A stretch of DNA of 64,000 nt from Micromonospora lupini (GCF_026342015.1 NZ_JAPENL010000002.1:1989001-2053000), one strand, 5' to 3'; shown: positions 7,501 through 17,663, counted from the stretch's first letter. Notes: generated by a model from the letters alone, not told the origin. Program-made: numbers and translations.

Positions 7501-9155
7501 TGACCATGACAACAGCGGGCGTCATCTTCGTGCTGACGCTGGTGGCGGCCCTCGTCGCCGTCTACAAGCCGTTCGGCGACTACATGTTCCGGGCGGTCGC
7601 CGGAACGAAGCAGTCGCGTGTCGAGCGAGGGGTCTACCGCCTGGTCGGGGTCAATCCGACCGCCGAGCAGACCTGGGGCGTGTACGCCCGCAGCGTGCTT
7701 GCCTTCTCGGCGGTCTCGATCCTGTTCCTGTACCTGTTCCAGCGGGTGCAGAACCACCTGTGGCTGTCGCTGGGCTTCGACCCGGTGGTGCCGCACGGCG
7801 CGTGGAACACGGCAGTGTCGTTCGTGACCAACACCAACTGGCAGTCGTACTCGGGTGAGTCGACGATGGGTCACCTGGTGCAGATGGCCGGCCTGGCCGT
7901 GCAGAACTTCGTCTCGGCGGCGGTCGGCATCGCGGTGGCGGTGGCGCTGGTCCGCGGCTTCGCCCGCAGCCGCACCGGGCAGCTCGGCAACTTCTGGGTC
8001 GACCTGACCCGGATCACGCTGCGCATCCTGCTGCCGATCGCGGTGCTCGGCGCCATCGTGCTGATGATCGGCGGGGTGGTGCAGAACCTTTCCGCAGGCA
8101 CCGACGTGAGCACGCTTACCGGCGGCGCCCAGACCGTCACCGGCGGCCCGGTCGCCAGCCAGGAAGTGATCAAGGAGCTGGGCACCAACGGTGGCGGCTT
8201 CTACAACGTCAACAGCGCGCACCCGTTCGAGAACCCCACCACCTGGACGAACTGGCTGGAGATCTTCCTGATCTTCCTGATCCCGTTCAGCCTGCCCCGG
8301 GTCTTCGGCCGGATGGTCGGGCAGAACCGGCAGGGCTACGCCATCGCGGCGGTGATGGGCATCCTCGCGTTCGCAAGCATCGCCATCACCAACGTGTTCG
8401 AGCTGGCGGGCCACGGCACGGTGCCGCAGGCGGTCGGCGCGGCGATGGAGGGCAAGGAGGTGCGGTTCGACGTGTCGAACTCGGCCACCTTCGCCGCCGC
8501 CACCACGCTCACCTCGACCGGCGCGGTCAACTCGTTCCACGACTCGTTCACCTCGCTCGGCGGCATGATGACGATGGTCAACATGATGCTCGGCGAGGTC
8601 GCGCCCGGCGGCACCGGTTCCGGCCTCTACGGCCTGCTGATCCTCGCCGTGATCACGGTGTTCATCGCCGGGCTCATGGTCGGCCGCACCCCTGAGTACC
8701 TGGGCAAGAAGATCGGCTCGCGGGAGATCAAGTTCGCCTCGCTGTACTTCCTGATCACGCCGATCCTGGTGCTTGTCGGTACGGCGGCGGCGTTCGCCAC
8801 AGGCAACAACTCCACAGCGCTCAACGTCGGCCCGCACGGCCTCTCCGAGGTCCTGTACGCGTTCACCTCGGCCAGCAACAACAACGGCTCCGCGTTCGCC
8901 GGCATCACTGTCAACACCACCTGGTGGGACACCGCGCTCGGGCTGTGCATGCTGCTGGGCCGGTTCCTACCGCTCATCTTCGTGCTCGCGCTCGCCGGCT
9001 CGCTGGCCCGCCAGGCACCCACCCCCGCGTCCGAGGGCACCCTGCCGACCCACCGACCGCTGTTCATCGGCATGGTCGTCGGCGTCACCGTGGTCCTCGT
9101 CGCGCTGACCTTCCTGCCCGCGCTCGCGCTCGGCCCGCTGGCAGAGGGGCTCTGA
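7500..9155 (+). CDS. kdpA: K+-transporting ATPase subunit A (potassium channel-like)
   Basis: Protein of 551 aa, close to the family norm of about 557. It has the multi-pass layout of KdpA and the four filter-region repeats: TNTNWQSYSGE, GTNGGGFYNVNSAHPFENPT, ALTSTGAVNSFHDSFTSLGGM-like and TSASNNNGSAFAG. KdpA forms the K+-selective pathway of the high-affinity pump. The ATG at 7500 overlaps the kdpF stop; another in-frame ATG lies six bases later and is equally possible. Confidence 0.97.
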   Translation: MTMTTAGVIFVLTLVAALVAVYKPFGDYMFRAVAGTKQSRVERGVYRLVGVNPTAEQTWGVYARSVLAFSAVSILFLYLFQRVQNHLWLSLGFDPVVPHGAWNTAVSFVTNTNWQSYSGESTMGHLVQMAGLAVQNFVSAAVGIAVAVALVRGFARSRTGQLGNFWVDLTRITLRILLPIAVLGAIVLMIGGVVQNLSAGTDVSTLTGGAQTVTGGPVASQEVIKELGTNGGGFYNVNSAHPFENPTTWTNWLEIFLIFLIPFSLPRVFGRMVGQNRQGYAIAAVMGILAFASIAITNVFELAGHGTVPQAVGAAMEGKEVRFDVSNSATFAAATTLTSTGAVNSFHDSFTSLGGMMTMVNMMLGEVAPGGTGSGLYGLLILAVITVFIAGLMVGRTPEYLGKKIGSREIKFASLYFLITPILVLVGTAAAFATGNNSTALNVGPHGLSEVLYAFTSASNNNGSAFAGITVNTTWWDTALGLCMLLGRFLPLIFVLALAGSLARQAPTPASEGTLPTHRPLFIGMVVGVTVVLVALTFLPALALGPLAEGL

Positions 9156-9175
9156 CCACCATGAGGAACGAGGAC

Positions 9176-11371
9176 ATGTCCGCCACGTCCGCCCCGACAG
9201 AGCAGCTCCCCGGCACTCCGGCGACTCAGGGCAACCGGGTCGGTGGGGGCCTGCTCGACCCCCAGCAGCTCATCCGGTCCCTGCCGGACGCCGTACGCAA
9301 GCTCAACCCGACCACCCTGTGGCGCAACCCGGTGATGCTGATCGTGGAGATCGGCGCCGCCTTCACCACGGTCCTGGCGGTGACCGACCCGTCGGTGTTC
9401 GCCTGGGCGATCACCATCTGGCTCTGGCTGACCGTGATCTTCGCCAACCTGGCCGAGGCGGTCGCCGAGGGCCGGGGCAAGGCCCAGGCCGCCGCCCTGC
9501 GGCAGGCCAAGCGGGACACCATCGCCACCCGGCTGGTCGACTGGAAGCCGGGCGCGCGGGCCGACACCTACCGCGACGAGGCGGTGCCCGCACCGGAGCT
9601 GCGTCAGGGCGACGTCGTGCTCGTCGAGGCGGGCGGCATCATCCCCGGCGACGGCGACATCGTCGAGGGCATCGCCAGCGTCGACGAGTCGGCAATCACC
9701 GGCGAGTCGGCCCCGGTCATCCGCGAGTCCGGTGGGGACCGCAGCGCGGTCACCGGTGGCACGAAGGTGCTCTCCGACCGGATCATCGTGAAGATCACCC
9801 AGAAGCCGGGGGAGAGCTTCATCGACCGGATGATCGCCCTGGTCGAGGGCGCCAACCGGCAGAAGACGCCGAACGAGATCGCGCTGAACATCCTGCTCGC
9901 CGCGCTCACGGTCATCTTCCTGCTGGCAGTGGTCACCCTTCAGCCGCTGGCGATCTTCTCGAAGGCGTACCAGGCTGCCGCGCCGGACAGCGGCGCGATC
10001 ACCGGTTCCGGTGTCACAGGTGTCGTGCTGGTGTCGCTGCTGGTCTGCCTGATCCCCACCACCATCGGCGCTCTGCTCTCCGCCATCGGCATCGCCGGCA
10101 TGGACCGGCTCGTGCAGCGCAACGTCCTGGCCATGAGCGGCCGGGCCGTCGAGGCGGCCGGCGACGTCAACACCCTGCTGCTGGACAAGACCGGCACCAT
10201 CACGCTGGGCAACCGGCAGGCAGCCGAGTTCGTACCTGTCGAGGGGGTCGACGCCGCGACCCTGGCCGACGCCGCGCAGATGTCCAGCCTGGCCGACGAG
10301 ACGCCGGAGGGGCGCTCGGTTGTCGTCCTGGCGAAGAACGAGTTCGGGCTGCGCGAGCGCGAGCCGGGCGTGATGCCGCACGCCACCTTCGTGCCGTTCA
10401 CCGCGCAGACCCGGATGAGCGGCGTCGACCTGACCCCGGACGGCAGCGTGGACGGCGGCGCGGTGGGCACTGCCCGCCGGGTCCGCAAGGGCGCCGCCGC
10501 CGCGGTGATGAAGTGGGTACGCGAGAACGGCGGCCACCCGACCGAGCAGGTCGGCGAGATCGTGGACGCGATCAGTGGAACCGGCGGCACGCCGCTTGTC
10601 GTCGCCGAGCACGTCGACGGTGAGCCCGCCCGCGCCCTGGGCGTCATCCACCTGAAGGACGTCGTCAAGTCCGGGATGCGCGAGCGGTTCGACGAGATGC
10701 GCCGGATGGGCATCCGGACCGTGATGATCACCGGTGACAACCCGCGTACCGCGAAGGCCATCGCCGACGAGGCCGGGGTGGACGACTTCCTGGCCGAGGC
10801 GACGCCCGAGGACAAGCTCGCGCTGATCAAGCGGGAGCAGGAGGGCGGTCGGCTGGTCGCGATGACGGGTGACGGCACCAACGACGCGCCGGCGCTCGCT
10901 CAGGCCGACGTCGGCGTGGCCATGAACACCGGCACGTCGGCCGCCAAGGAGGCCGGCAACATGGTCGACCTCGACTCCGACCCGACCAAGCTGATCGAGA
11001 TCGTGGAGATCGGCAAGCAGTTGCTGATCACGCGTGGCGCGCTCACCACGTTCAGCATCGCCAACGACATCGCGAAGTACTTCGCGATCATCCCGGCCAT
11101 GTTCGCCGGCCTCTACCCGAGCCTGGACGCGCTGAACATCATGCGGCTGGCCAGCCCGGAGTCGGCGATCCTGTCCGCTGTCATCTTCAACGCCGTGGTG
11201 ATCATCGCGCTGATCCCGCTCGCCCTGCGGGGCGTGCGGTACCGGCCGGCCGCCGCGTCGAAGCTGCTCAGCCGCAACCTGCTGGTCTACGGACTGGGCG
11301 GCATCATCGTGCCGTTCATCGGGATCAAGCTCATCGACCTGCTCATCCAGTTCATCCCGGGGATTTCGTGA
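9176..11371 (+). CDS. kdpB: K+-transporting P-type ATPase subunit B
   Basis: Protein of 731 aa from ATG 9176, placed eight bases after GAGGA; an earlier in-frame ATG at 9161 has no ribosome-binding site. Diagnostic P-type ATPase motifs are all present: SAITGESAPV (actuator TGES), LLLDKTGTIT (phosphorylated Asp) and MTGDGTNDAPAL (hinge). KdpB hydrolyses ATP to drive K+ import through KdpA. The N-terminal about 30 residues form a polar extension not typical of the E. coli protein. Its TGA overlaps the kdpC ATG by one base. Confidence 0.97.
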   Translation: MSATSAPTEQLPGTPATQGNRVGGGLLDPQQLIRSLPDAVRKLNPTTLWRNPVMLIVEIGAAFTTVLAVTDPSVFAWAITIWLWLTVIFANLAEAVAEGRGKAQAAALRQAKRDTIATRLVDWKPGARADTYRDEAVPAPELRQGDVVLVEAGGIIPGDGDIVEGIASVDESAITGESAPVIRESGGDRSAVTGGTKVLSDRIIVKITQKPGESFIDRMIALVEGANRQKTPNEIALNILLAALTVIFLLAVVTLQPLAIFSKAYQAAAPDSGAITGSGVTGVVLVSLLVCLIPTTIGALLSAIGIAGMDRLVQRNVLAMSGRAVEAAGDVNTLLLDKTGTITLGNRQAAEFVPVEGVDAATLADAAQMSSLADETPEGRSVVVLAKNEFGLREREPGVMPHATFVPFTAQTRMSGVDLTPDGSVDGGAVGTARRVRKGAAAAVMKWVRENGGHPTEQVGEIVDAISGTGGTPLVVAEHVDGEPARALGVIHLKDVVKSGMRERFDEMRRMGIRTVMITGDNPRTAKAIADEAGVDDFLAEATPEDKLALIKREQEGGRLVAMTGDGTNDAPALAQADVGVAMNTGTSAAKEAGNMVDLDSDPTKLIEIVEIGKQLLITRGALTTFSIANDIAKYFAIIPAMFAGLYPSLDALNIMRLASPESAILSAVIFNAVVIIALIPLALRGVRYRPAAASKLLSRNLLVYGLGGIIVPFIGIKLIDLLIQFIPGIS

Positions 11372-12252
11372 TGCGCCTACCCACCTGGATCGCCCAACAC
11401 CTCGCCGCCCTGCGCGCCCTGCTCGTCTTCACGGTGCTGCTCGGGTTGGTCTACCCGCTGGCTCTGGTCGCCGTCGGTCAACTGCCCGGCCTCGACCACA
11501 AGAGCGACGGCTCGCTGATCACCTCGGGCGGCACGACGGTCGGCAGCGCGCTCATCGGCCAGTCCTTCACCGACGCGGACGGCAACCCCGTCGCCCGCTA
11601 CTTCCAGTCCCGGCCGTCGGCCGCCGGCGACGGCTACGACCCGACGTCCACCTCGGCCAGCAACCTCGGCCCGGAGAGCGTCGTCGACACCCTCGCCACC
11701 GACCCGGAGGAGGCCAGCGAGAGCCTGCTGACCCAGGTCTGCGGGCGCAGCAAGGCCATCGGCGAACTCGACGGCGTCGACGGCAGGCGCCCCTTCTGCA
11801 CCGACGACGGGGTGGGCGCCGTGCTGGCGGTCTTCCGCGCCGACGGTCTGACCGGCCGGGTCACCCGGGTGGTGAGCGTCAACCAGGTCGCCCCGGCCAC
11901 CCCGTTCGTGTCCTCGTACCAGGGGGTGCCGGTGGAGCTGGCCAAGCCCGGCGAGGACTACGTCGCCGCCGGCGGGATCATCACCCCGATCCGGGGTGAC
12001 GCGCCCGCCGACCCGGCCGTGCCCGCCGACGCGGTCACCGCCAGCGGCAGCGGCCTCGACCCGCAGATCAGCCCGGCGTACGCCGAATTGCAGGTGAACC
12101 GGGTCGCGCGCGAGCGCGGCGCGGACCCGGCGGCGGTCCGCAAGCTGGTCGAGGAGCACACCGACGGGCGCGGGCTGGGGTTCATGGGTGAGCCCGGGGT
12201 CAACGTGTTGGAGCTCAACATCGCCCTCGACAAGCAGTTCGCCGCACGCTGA
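11371..12252 (+). CDS. kdpC: K+-transporting ATPase subunit C, with internal insertion
   Basis: Protein of 293 aa against about 190 in E. coli. The N-terminal membrane anchor (LRALLVFTVLLGLVYPLAL), GQSFTD...YFQSRPSAAG...SNLGP and the C-terminal VTASGSGLDPQISPAYA, RGLGFMGEPGVNVLELN motifs are all conserved KdpC. The extra length is one block of roughly 100 residues between SNLGP and VTASGSGLDP, containing two cysteines (VCGR and RPFCTDD). KdpC stabilises or assists nucleotide binding of KdpB on the outer membrane face. The insertion probably forms an extracytoplasmic loop; its role is unknown. Confidence 0.95.
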   Translation: MRLPTWIAQHLAALRALLVFTVLLGLVYPLALVAVGQLPGLDHKSDGSLITSGGTTVGSALIGQSFTDADGNPVARYFQSRPSAAGDGYDPTSTSASNLGPESVVDTLATDPEEASESLLTQVCGRSKAIGELDGVDGRRPFCTDDGVGAVLAVFRADGLTGRVTRVVSVNQVAPATPFVSSYQGVPVELAKPGEDYVAAGGIITPIRGDAPADPAVPADAVTASGSGLDPQISPAYAELQVNRVARERGADPAAVRKLVEEHTDGRGLGFMGEPGVNVLELNIALDKQFAAR

Positions 12253-12324
12253 GCGCACCTCGGGCGGGGCCGTGCCGACCGGGCGCGGCCCCGCCCGCCG
12301 ATCTGACCAGGGAGGATGAACCCC

Positions 12325-14877
12325 GTGCCACGCGGAGAACTGCGCATCTATCTCGGGGCCGCCCCCGGCGTCGGCAAGACGTACGCCATGTTGGAGGAGG
12401 CCCAACGGCGGGCCGCGCGGGGCGCCGACGTGGTGATCGGATTCGTGGAGACCCACGGCCGCCCGCACACCGCCGCCATGCTCGGCGACCTGGAGCAGGT
12501 GCCCCGCCGCGCGATGACCTACCGGGGCGCCGAGTTCACCGAGATGGACGTGGACGCGGTGCTGGCCCGCCGGCCGGAGATCGCGGTGATCGACGAGCTG
12601 GCACACACGAACGTGCCCGGCTCCCGCCACGACAAGCGCTGGCAGGACGTCCAGGAACTGCTCGACGCGGGGATCGACGTGCTGTCCACGGTGAACGTGC
12701 AGCACCTGGAATCGGTGAACGACGTCGTCGCGCAGATCACCGGCACCACCCAGCGGGAGACCGTGCCCGACGAGATCGTCCGCGCCGCCGAGCAGGTCGA
12801 GCTTGTCGACATGACCCCGGAGGCGCTGCGCCGCCGGATGGCGCACGGCAACATCTACCGACCCGACAAGATCGACGCCGCGCTGGGCAACTACTTCCGG
12901 GTCGGCAACCTCACGGCGCTGCGTGAACTGGCGCTGCTCTGGCTGGCCGACAAGGTCGACGAGCAGCTCGACAGGTACCGCAGCCAGCAGGGCATCGCCG
13001 CCACCTGGGAGGCCCGGGAGCGCGTCGTGGTGGCGTTGACAGGTGGCCCGGAGGGCGAGACGCTGATCCGCCGGGCGGCCCGGGTCGCGGCCCGCAGCAA
13101 GGGCGCCGACCTCCTCGCCGTGCACGTGGCCCGCAGCGACGGCCTGGCCGGCGCGGACCCGGCCCAGCTCGCCCGGCAGCGGGTGCTCGTGGAGAGCCTG
13201 GGCGGCACGTACCACCAGGTGCTCGGCACCGACGTGCCGGCCGCGCTGCTCGACTTCGCGCAGGGCGTGAACGCCACCCAACTGGTGCTCGGGGCCAGCC
13301 GGCGGGGTCGCCTCGCGCAGATCTTCGCCCGCGGCGTCGGGGTGACCACCACCGCGCTCTCCGGCTCGATCGACGTGCACCTCGTCAGCCACCGGCAGGC
13401 CGGCAAGGGACGCCGGGCGGCGGCCGTGCCGGCGGCGCTGTCCCGACGTCGACGGCTGCTCGGCTTCGGCCTGGCCGTGCTGGGCATGCCGCTGCTCACA
13501 GGGCTGCTGAAGGCCCTGCCCGACCTGACGCTCACCAACGACATCCTGCTGTCCCTCGCCGGGGTCGTCGGAGTCGCGCTCGTCGGCGGCGTGTGGCCGG
13601 CGCTGCTCGCCGCGCTCGGCGGGTCGCTGCTGCTCAACTGGTTCTTCACCCCGCCGTACCGCACGCTCACCATCGCCGAGGCCGACAACCTGCTCGCCCT
13701 GGCAGTCTTCGTCGCGGTGGCGCTTGCGGTGAGTTGGATCGTCGACGTGGCCGCCCGGCGTACCCGGGAGGCCGCGCGGGCCGCCGCCGACGCGCAGACC
13801 CTCGCCGCCGTCGCCGGTGGCGTGCTGCGCGGCGAACGCCCGCTGCCCGCCCTGCTGGACCAGCTCCGGGAGACCTTCGGTCTGCGCGCGGTGAGCGTGC
13901 TGGAGCTGGCCGAGGAGGCCAGCGGCCGCCCCGAGCGTGCCCGCGAGGAGCACGCCTGGTGCGTCGTGGCCAGCGTCGGCGAGCAGCCGGCCTGCACTCC
14001 CGACGCCGGCGAGACGGCGGTACCCGTCGACGACCGGATCACAGTCGTGCTCAGCGGCCGGCGGTTGGAGGCCGCCGACCGGCGGATCGTCGAGGCGTTC
14101 GCCGCCCAGGCCGCCGTCGCGCTGCGCCAGGAACGGCTCGCCGAGGAGGCCGCCACCGCCCGGCCCCTCGCCGCCGCCGACCGGATGCGCACGGCGCTGC
14201 TCGCCGCGGTCAGCCACGACCTGCGTACGCCGCTGGCCTCGGCGAAGGCGGCGGTGACGAGCCTGCGCAGCCACGACATCGAGTTCGACGAGTCCGACCG
14301 GGAGGAGTTGCTGGAGACGGCCGAGGAGTCGCTGGACCGGCTCGCCCGGCTGGTCGGCAACCTGCTGGACATGAGCCGCCTCCAGGCGGGCGTGCTGGGC
14401 ATCTCGGCGACGGCCATCGGCCTGGAGGACGCCGTACCCCTGGCGTTGGACGAACTTGGCCCGGCGGCCGCGACGGTCGGCACGGACATCCCGGCCGACC
14501 TGCCGGCCGCGACAGCCGATCCGGGCCTGCTGGAACGGGTGCTGGTGAACGTCATCGCCAACGCGCTGCGCTACAGCCCGCCCGACCAGCCGCCGACAGT
14601 CACCGCGAGCGCGCATGCCGGTCAGGTGGAGCTGCGGGTCATCGACCGGGGGCCGGGCATCCCGGAGGACCAGTGGGAGCACGTCTTCCTGCCGTTCCAA
14701 CGCCTCGGCGACAGGGACAACCAGACCGGCGTGGGTCTCGGGCTCGCCCTGTCCCGGGGGTTGGCCGAGGCGATGGGTGGCAGCATCACCCCCGAGACCA
14801 CGCCCGGCGGTGGGCTCACCATGGTGCTGCGGTTGCCCGCCGCCGCGCAGACCAGCCCGGAGGAGCCGCAGGAATGA
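12325..14877 (+). CDS. kdpD: Osmosensitive K+ channel sensor histidine kinase KdpD
   Basis: About 850 aa. Order of parts: KdpD N-terminal domain with Walker A (GAAPGVGKT) and Walker B-like AVIDELAHTN; a UspA-like domain at about 235-360; four transmembrane helices at about 375-480; a GAF-like region; HisKA with the phospho-acceptor in AAVSHDLRTPLASAKA; and a HATPase domain (NVIANALRYSPP, DRGPGIPED, GVGLGLALSRG). It phosphorylates KdpE under K+ limitation or osmotic stress. The GGGAGG directly abuts an ATG at 12316, whereas the in-frame GTG at 12325 has ideal nine-base spacing, so GTG is preferred. The stop overlaps the kdpE ATG (ATGA). Confidence 0.95.
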   Translation: MPRGELRIYLGAAPGVGKTYAMLEEAQRRAARGADVVIGFVETHGRPHTAAMLGDLEQVPRRAMTYRGAEFTEMDVDAVLARRPEIAVIDELAHTNVPGSRHDKRWQDVQELLDAGIDVLSTVNVQHLESVNDVVAQITGTTQRETVPDEIVRAAEQVELVDMTPEALRRRMAHGNIYRPDKIDAALGNYFRVGNLTALRELALLWLADKVDEQLDRYRSQQGIAATWEARERVVVALTGGPEGETLIRRAARVAARSKGADLLAVHVARSDGLAGADPAQLARQRVLVESLGGTYHQVLGTDVPAALLDFAQGVNATQLVLGASRRGRLAQIFARGVGVTTTALSGSIDVHLVSHRQAGKGRRAAAVPAALSRRRRLLGFGLAVLGMPLLTGLLKALPDLTLTNDILLSLAGVVGVALVGGVWPALLAALGGSLLLNWFFTPPYRTLTIAEADNLLALAVFVAVALAVSWIVDVAARRTREAARAAADAQTLAAVAGGVLRGERPLPALLDQLRETFGLRAVSVLELAEEASGRPERAREEHAWCVVASVGEQPACTPDAGETAVPVDDRITVVLSGRRLEAADRRIVEAFAAQAAVALRQERLAEEAATARPLAAADRMRTALLAAVSHDLRTPLASAKAAVTSLRSHDIEFDESDREELLETAEESLDRLARLVGNLLDMSRLQAGVLGISATAIGLEDAVPLALDELGPAAATVGTDIPADLPAATADPGLLERVLVNVIANALRYSPPDQPPTVTASAHAGQVELRVIDRGPGIPEDQWEHVFLPFQRLGDRDNQTGVGLGLALSRGLAEAMGGSITPETTPGGGLTMVLRLPAAAQTSPEEPQE

Positions 14878-15554
14878 CGCGCATCCTGGTCGTCGACGAC
14901 GAACCGCAGATCCTGCGCGCCCTGCGGATCAACCTGCGCGCCCGTCGGTACGACGTGGACGTCGCCGCGACCGGGGCCGCCGCGTTGAAGGCCGCCGCCA
15001 GCCACCCGCCCGACCTCGTTGTCCTCGACCTCGGCCTGCCCGACATCGACGGCGTGGAGGTGATCCGCGGCCTGCGCGGCTGGACCGCCGTGCCGATAAT
15101 CGTGCTCTCCGGCCGAGCCGGCAGCGAGGACAAGGTCGCGGCGCTCGACGCGGGCGCGGACGACTACGTCACCAAGCCGTTCGGGGTGGAGGAGCTGCTG
15201 GCCCGCATCCGCGCGGTGACCCGGCGGCTCGGCACGCCCAGCGAGGCCGTGCCGGCGCTGCGGATCGGCCGGCACACAGTCGACCTGGCCGACCACCGGG
15301 TGTGGCGCGACGACGCCACCGAGGTCAAGCTGACCCCCATCCAGTGGAGCGTGCTGGAGAAGCTGCTGCGGCACCCCGGCAAGCTGGTCAGCCAGCGCCA
15401 GCTCCTCCAGGACGTGTGGGGGCCGGAGTACCAGAACGAGACGAACTACCTGCGGCAGTACCTGGCCCAGCTGCGGCGCAAGCTTGAGGACGACCCCGCC
15501 CGTCCCCGCCACCTCATCACCGAGCCGGGAATGGGCTACCGCTACCGGCCGTGA
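14874..15554 (+). CDS. kdpE: Response regulator KdpE
   Basis: Protein of 226 aa: receiver domain (RILVVDDEPQILRAL, phospho-acceptor in DLVVLDLGLPDIDG, Lys in YVTKPFG) followed by an OmpR/PhoB winged helix (VKLTPIQWSVLEKLLRHPGKLVSQRQLL...). It overlaps kdpD by four bases. It is expected to activate transcription of the kdp operon, whose promoter region would lie around 7130-7210. Confidence 0.95.
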   Translation: MTRILVVDDEPQILRALRINLRARRYDVDVAATGAAALKAAASHPPDLVVLDLGLPDIDGVEVIRGLRGWTAVPIIVLSGRAGSEDKVAALDAGADDYVTKPFGVEELLARIRAVTRRLGTPSEAVPALRIGRHTVDLADHRVWRDDATEVKLTPIQWSVLEKLLRHPGKLVSQRQLLQDVWGPEYQNETNYLRQYLAQLRRKLEDDPARPRHLITEPGMGYRYRP

Positions 15555-15558
15555 CCCG

Positions 15559-15637
15559 TTGACACCTGCCGGCGGAGATTGAAGAATCTCGTTCGCAGCG
15601 GCAGCGGCGTGCTTCTGTAACCGTCCCCTCCGGTTAC
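15559..15637 (+). promoter_or_regulatory. Promoter-like region and inverted repeat before the FAD oxidoreductase gene
   Basis: TTGACA (15559-15564) is followed after 17 bp by AAGAAT (15582-15587), a fair housekeeping-type promoter match. GAGATT/AATCTC overlaps it as a small dyad. Downstream, GTAACCG (15617-15623) and CGGTTAC (15631-15637) form perfect 7-bp arms 17 bp before the GTG start, so an operator or a leader hairpin could limit expression. Confidence 0.45.
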
Positions 15638-15653
15638 CCCTCGGGAGCCCGCC

Positions 15654-17663
15654 GTGTCCCTGTCCCTGTCCCGTCGTCGGCTGCTGACCGCCGGCGGCGC
15701 CGGCCTCGTCCTGGCCGGTCTCACCGATCCGTTCCGGGCCGGCCCCGCCCGAGCCGCGGTCACCACCGCCGACCTGGTCGTCTACGGCGCCACCTCCGGT
15801 GGGCTGGCCGCCGCGATCACCATGCGCCGGCTCGGCCGCACCGCAGTGGTGCTGGAGCCCACAGGCCACGTCGGCGGGTTGAGCACCGCCGGGCTGGGCG
15901 CCACCGACACCGGCGTCCAGGCGTCCATCGGCGGCCTCGCGGCCGAGTTCTACCGCCGGGTGTACGTGAAGTACCACGGCGGAACCCTTACGCCGACGTC
16001 ACCGCTGCGGATGACCTTCGAACCGCACGTCGCCGCCGACGTCTTCGCCGAGATGCTTGCCGAGGCGGGCGTGCCGGTGATCACCGGTGCCCGGCTGGCC
16101 GGCGTCGGCCGCAGTGGTGACCGGATCACCGAGCTGCGCACCGAGGACGGCTCGATCTACCGGGGCGGGGTGTTCGTCGACGCCACGTACGAGGGTGACC
16201 TGATGGCAATGGCCGGGGTGAGCTTTACCGTCGGGCGGGAGTCCAACGACACGTACGGCGAGACGATCAACGGGGTGCAGTCCGGCAACACCCACCAGTT
16301 CGTCTACCCCGTCGACCCGTACGTGACGGCGGGCTCGCCCGCGAGCGGCCTGTTGCCGGGCATCTCCGCCACGCCGCTCGCCCCGCGCGGCAGCGCCGAC
16401 GACCGGATCCAGGCGTACTGCTTCCGGATGTGTCTGACCCAGGCCGCCAACCGGATCCCCTTCGGCAAACCGTCCGGCTACGACCCGATCCGGTACGAGC
16501 TGCTGCTACGGCACATCCAGGCCGGCTACACCGGGCCGTACTTCACCACGAACTCCGTCGGCGGCGGCAAGACCGACTCCAACAACAACGGCGCGGTGTC
16601 GACCGACCACATCGGCTTCAACCACGCGTATCCGACGGCGAGTTGGACGGTACGGGAGAGCATCATCGCCGAGCACCGCACCTACCAGCAGGGACTCATG
16701 TGGTTCCTGGCCAACGACCCCCGGCTGCCGGCGTCGGTGCGCGACTCGACCGCACGGTGGGGGCTGCCGGTGGACGAGTTCACCGGCACCGGTGGCTGGC
16801 CGCCACTGCTCTACATCCGCGAGGCCCGCCGGATGGTCTCCGCGTACGTGGTGACCGAGGCCGACTGCCGGGGCCGGGTACGCGCCACCGACTCGGTGGG
16901 GCTGGCCAGCTACACGATGGACTCGCACAACTGTCAGCGGGTCGTCGTCGACGGCCGGGTGCGCAACGAGGGCGACGTGCAGATCGGTGTGCCGCAGCCC
17001 TACCCGGTGAGCTACCGCTCGATCGTGCCGCACCAGGCCCAGTGCGCCAACCTGCTGGTCCCGGTCTGCCTGTCGGCGAGCCACATCGCGTACGGCTCGA
17101 TCCGGATGGAACCCGTGTTCATGATCCTCGGGCAGGCGGCGGCCACCGCGGCGTCCCTGGCGCTCACCGGCAACCTCGCCGTGCAGGCCGTGTCCGTGCC
17201 CACCCTCCAGGCCCGGCTGCGCCAGGACGGCGCGGTGCTGGACCTGGGTACGCCCGGCGAGGTGATCCTGGACAACGCGGCGTCGGTCGGGATCACCCGG
17301 GGCGGTACGTGGCTGCGCAGCACAGCCGTCGGCGGCTACGTCGGCCCGGACTACGAGCACGACGGCAACACCGCCAAGGGCGTCAACCGGCTGCGGTTCC
17401 GTCCGACGCTGCCCACCGCCGGCTCGTGGACCGTGCACCTGCGCTGGACCGCCGACCCGAACCGGGCGACGAACGTGCCGGTGGACATCGCGTACTCCGG
17501 TGGGGTGACCACCAGGACTGTCGACCAGCGGCAGTCCGGCGGGCAGTGGGTGCCGCTGGGCACCTACCCGTTCACCGCCGGCACCGACGGGAGCGTGCTG
17601 ATCCGCACGGAGGACACCAACGGCTACGTGGTCGCCGACGCGGTGCGCTTCGTGCCCGCCTGA
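15654..17663 (+). CDS. Secreted FAD-dependent oxidoreductase with golvesin-like C-terminal domain
   Basis: Protein of 669 aa, GTG start after GGGAG. A twin-arginine signal (SRRRLLTAGGAGLVLAG) is followed by a Rossmann FAD-binding site (LVVYGATSGGLAAAI ... VVLEPTGHVGGLSTAGLG) of the FAD_oxidored family. The last about 140 residues (from VILDNAAS to VADAVRFVPA) resemble the beta-sandwich called golvesin/Xly C-terminal-like, found on secreted polysaccharide-active enzymes. The cofactor would be loaded before Tat export. The substrate is unknown; carbohydrate or cell-wall material is plausible from the C-terminal domain. The gene's 3' end overlaps the convergent neighbour by 40 bp. Confidence 0.82.
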   Translation: MSLSLSRRRLLTAGGAGLVLAGLTDPFRAGPARAAVTTADLVVYGATSGGLAAAITMRRLGRTAVVLEPTGHVGGLSTAGLGATDTGVQASIGGLAAEFYRRVYVKYHGGTLTPTSPLRMTFEPHVAADVFAEMLAEAGVPVITGARLAGVGRSGDRITELRTEDGSIYRGGVFVDATYEGDLMAMAGVSFTVGRESNDTYGETINGVQSGNTHQFVYPVDPYVTAGSPASGLLPGISATPLAPRGSADDRIQAYCFRMCLTQAANRIPFGKPSGYDPIRYELLLRHIQAGYTGPYFTTNSVGGGKTDSNNNGAVSTDHIGFNHAYPTASWTVRESIIAEHRTYQQGLMWFLANDPRLPASVRDSTARWGLPVDEFTGTGGWPPLLYIREARRMVSAYVVTEADCRGRVRATDSVGLASYTMDSHNCQRVVVDGRVRNEGDVQIGVPQPYPVSYRSIVPHQAQCANLLVPVCLSASHIAYGSIRMEPVFMILGQAAATAASLALTGNLAVQAVSVPTLQARLRQDGAVLDLGTPGEVILDNAASVGITRGGTWLRSTAVGGYVGPDYEHDGNTAKGVNRLRFRPTLPTAGSWTVHLRWTADPNRATNVPVDIAYSGGVTTRTVDQRQSGGQWVPLGTYPFTAGTDGSVLIRTEDTNGYVVADAVRFVPA

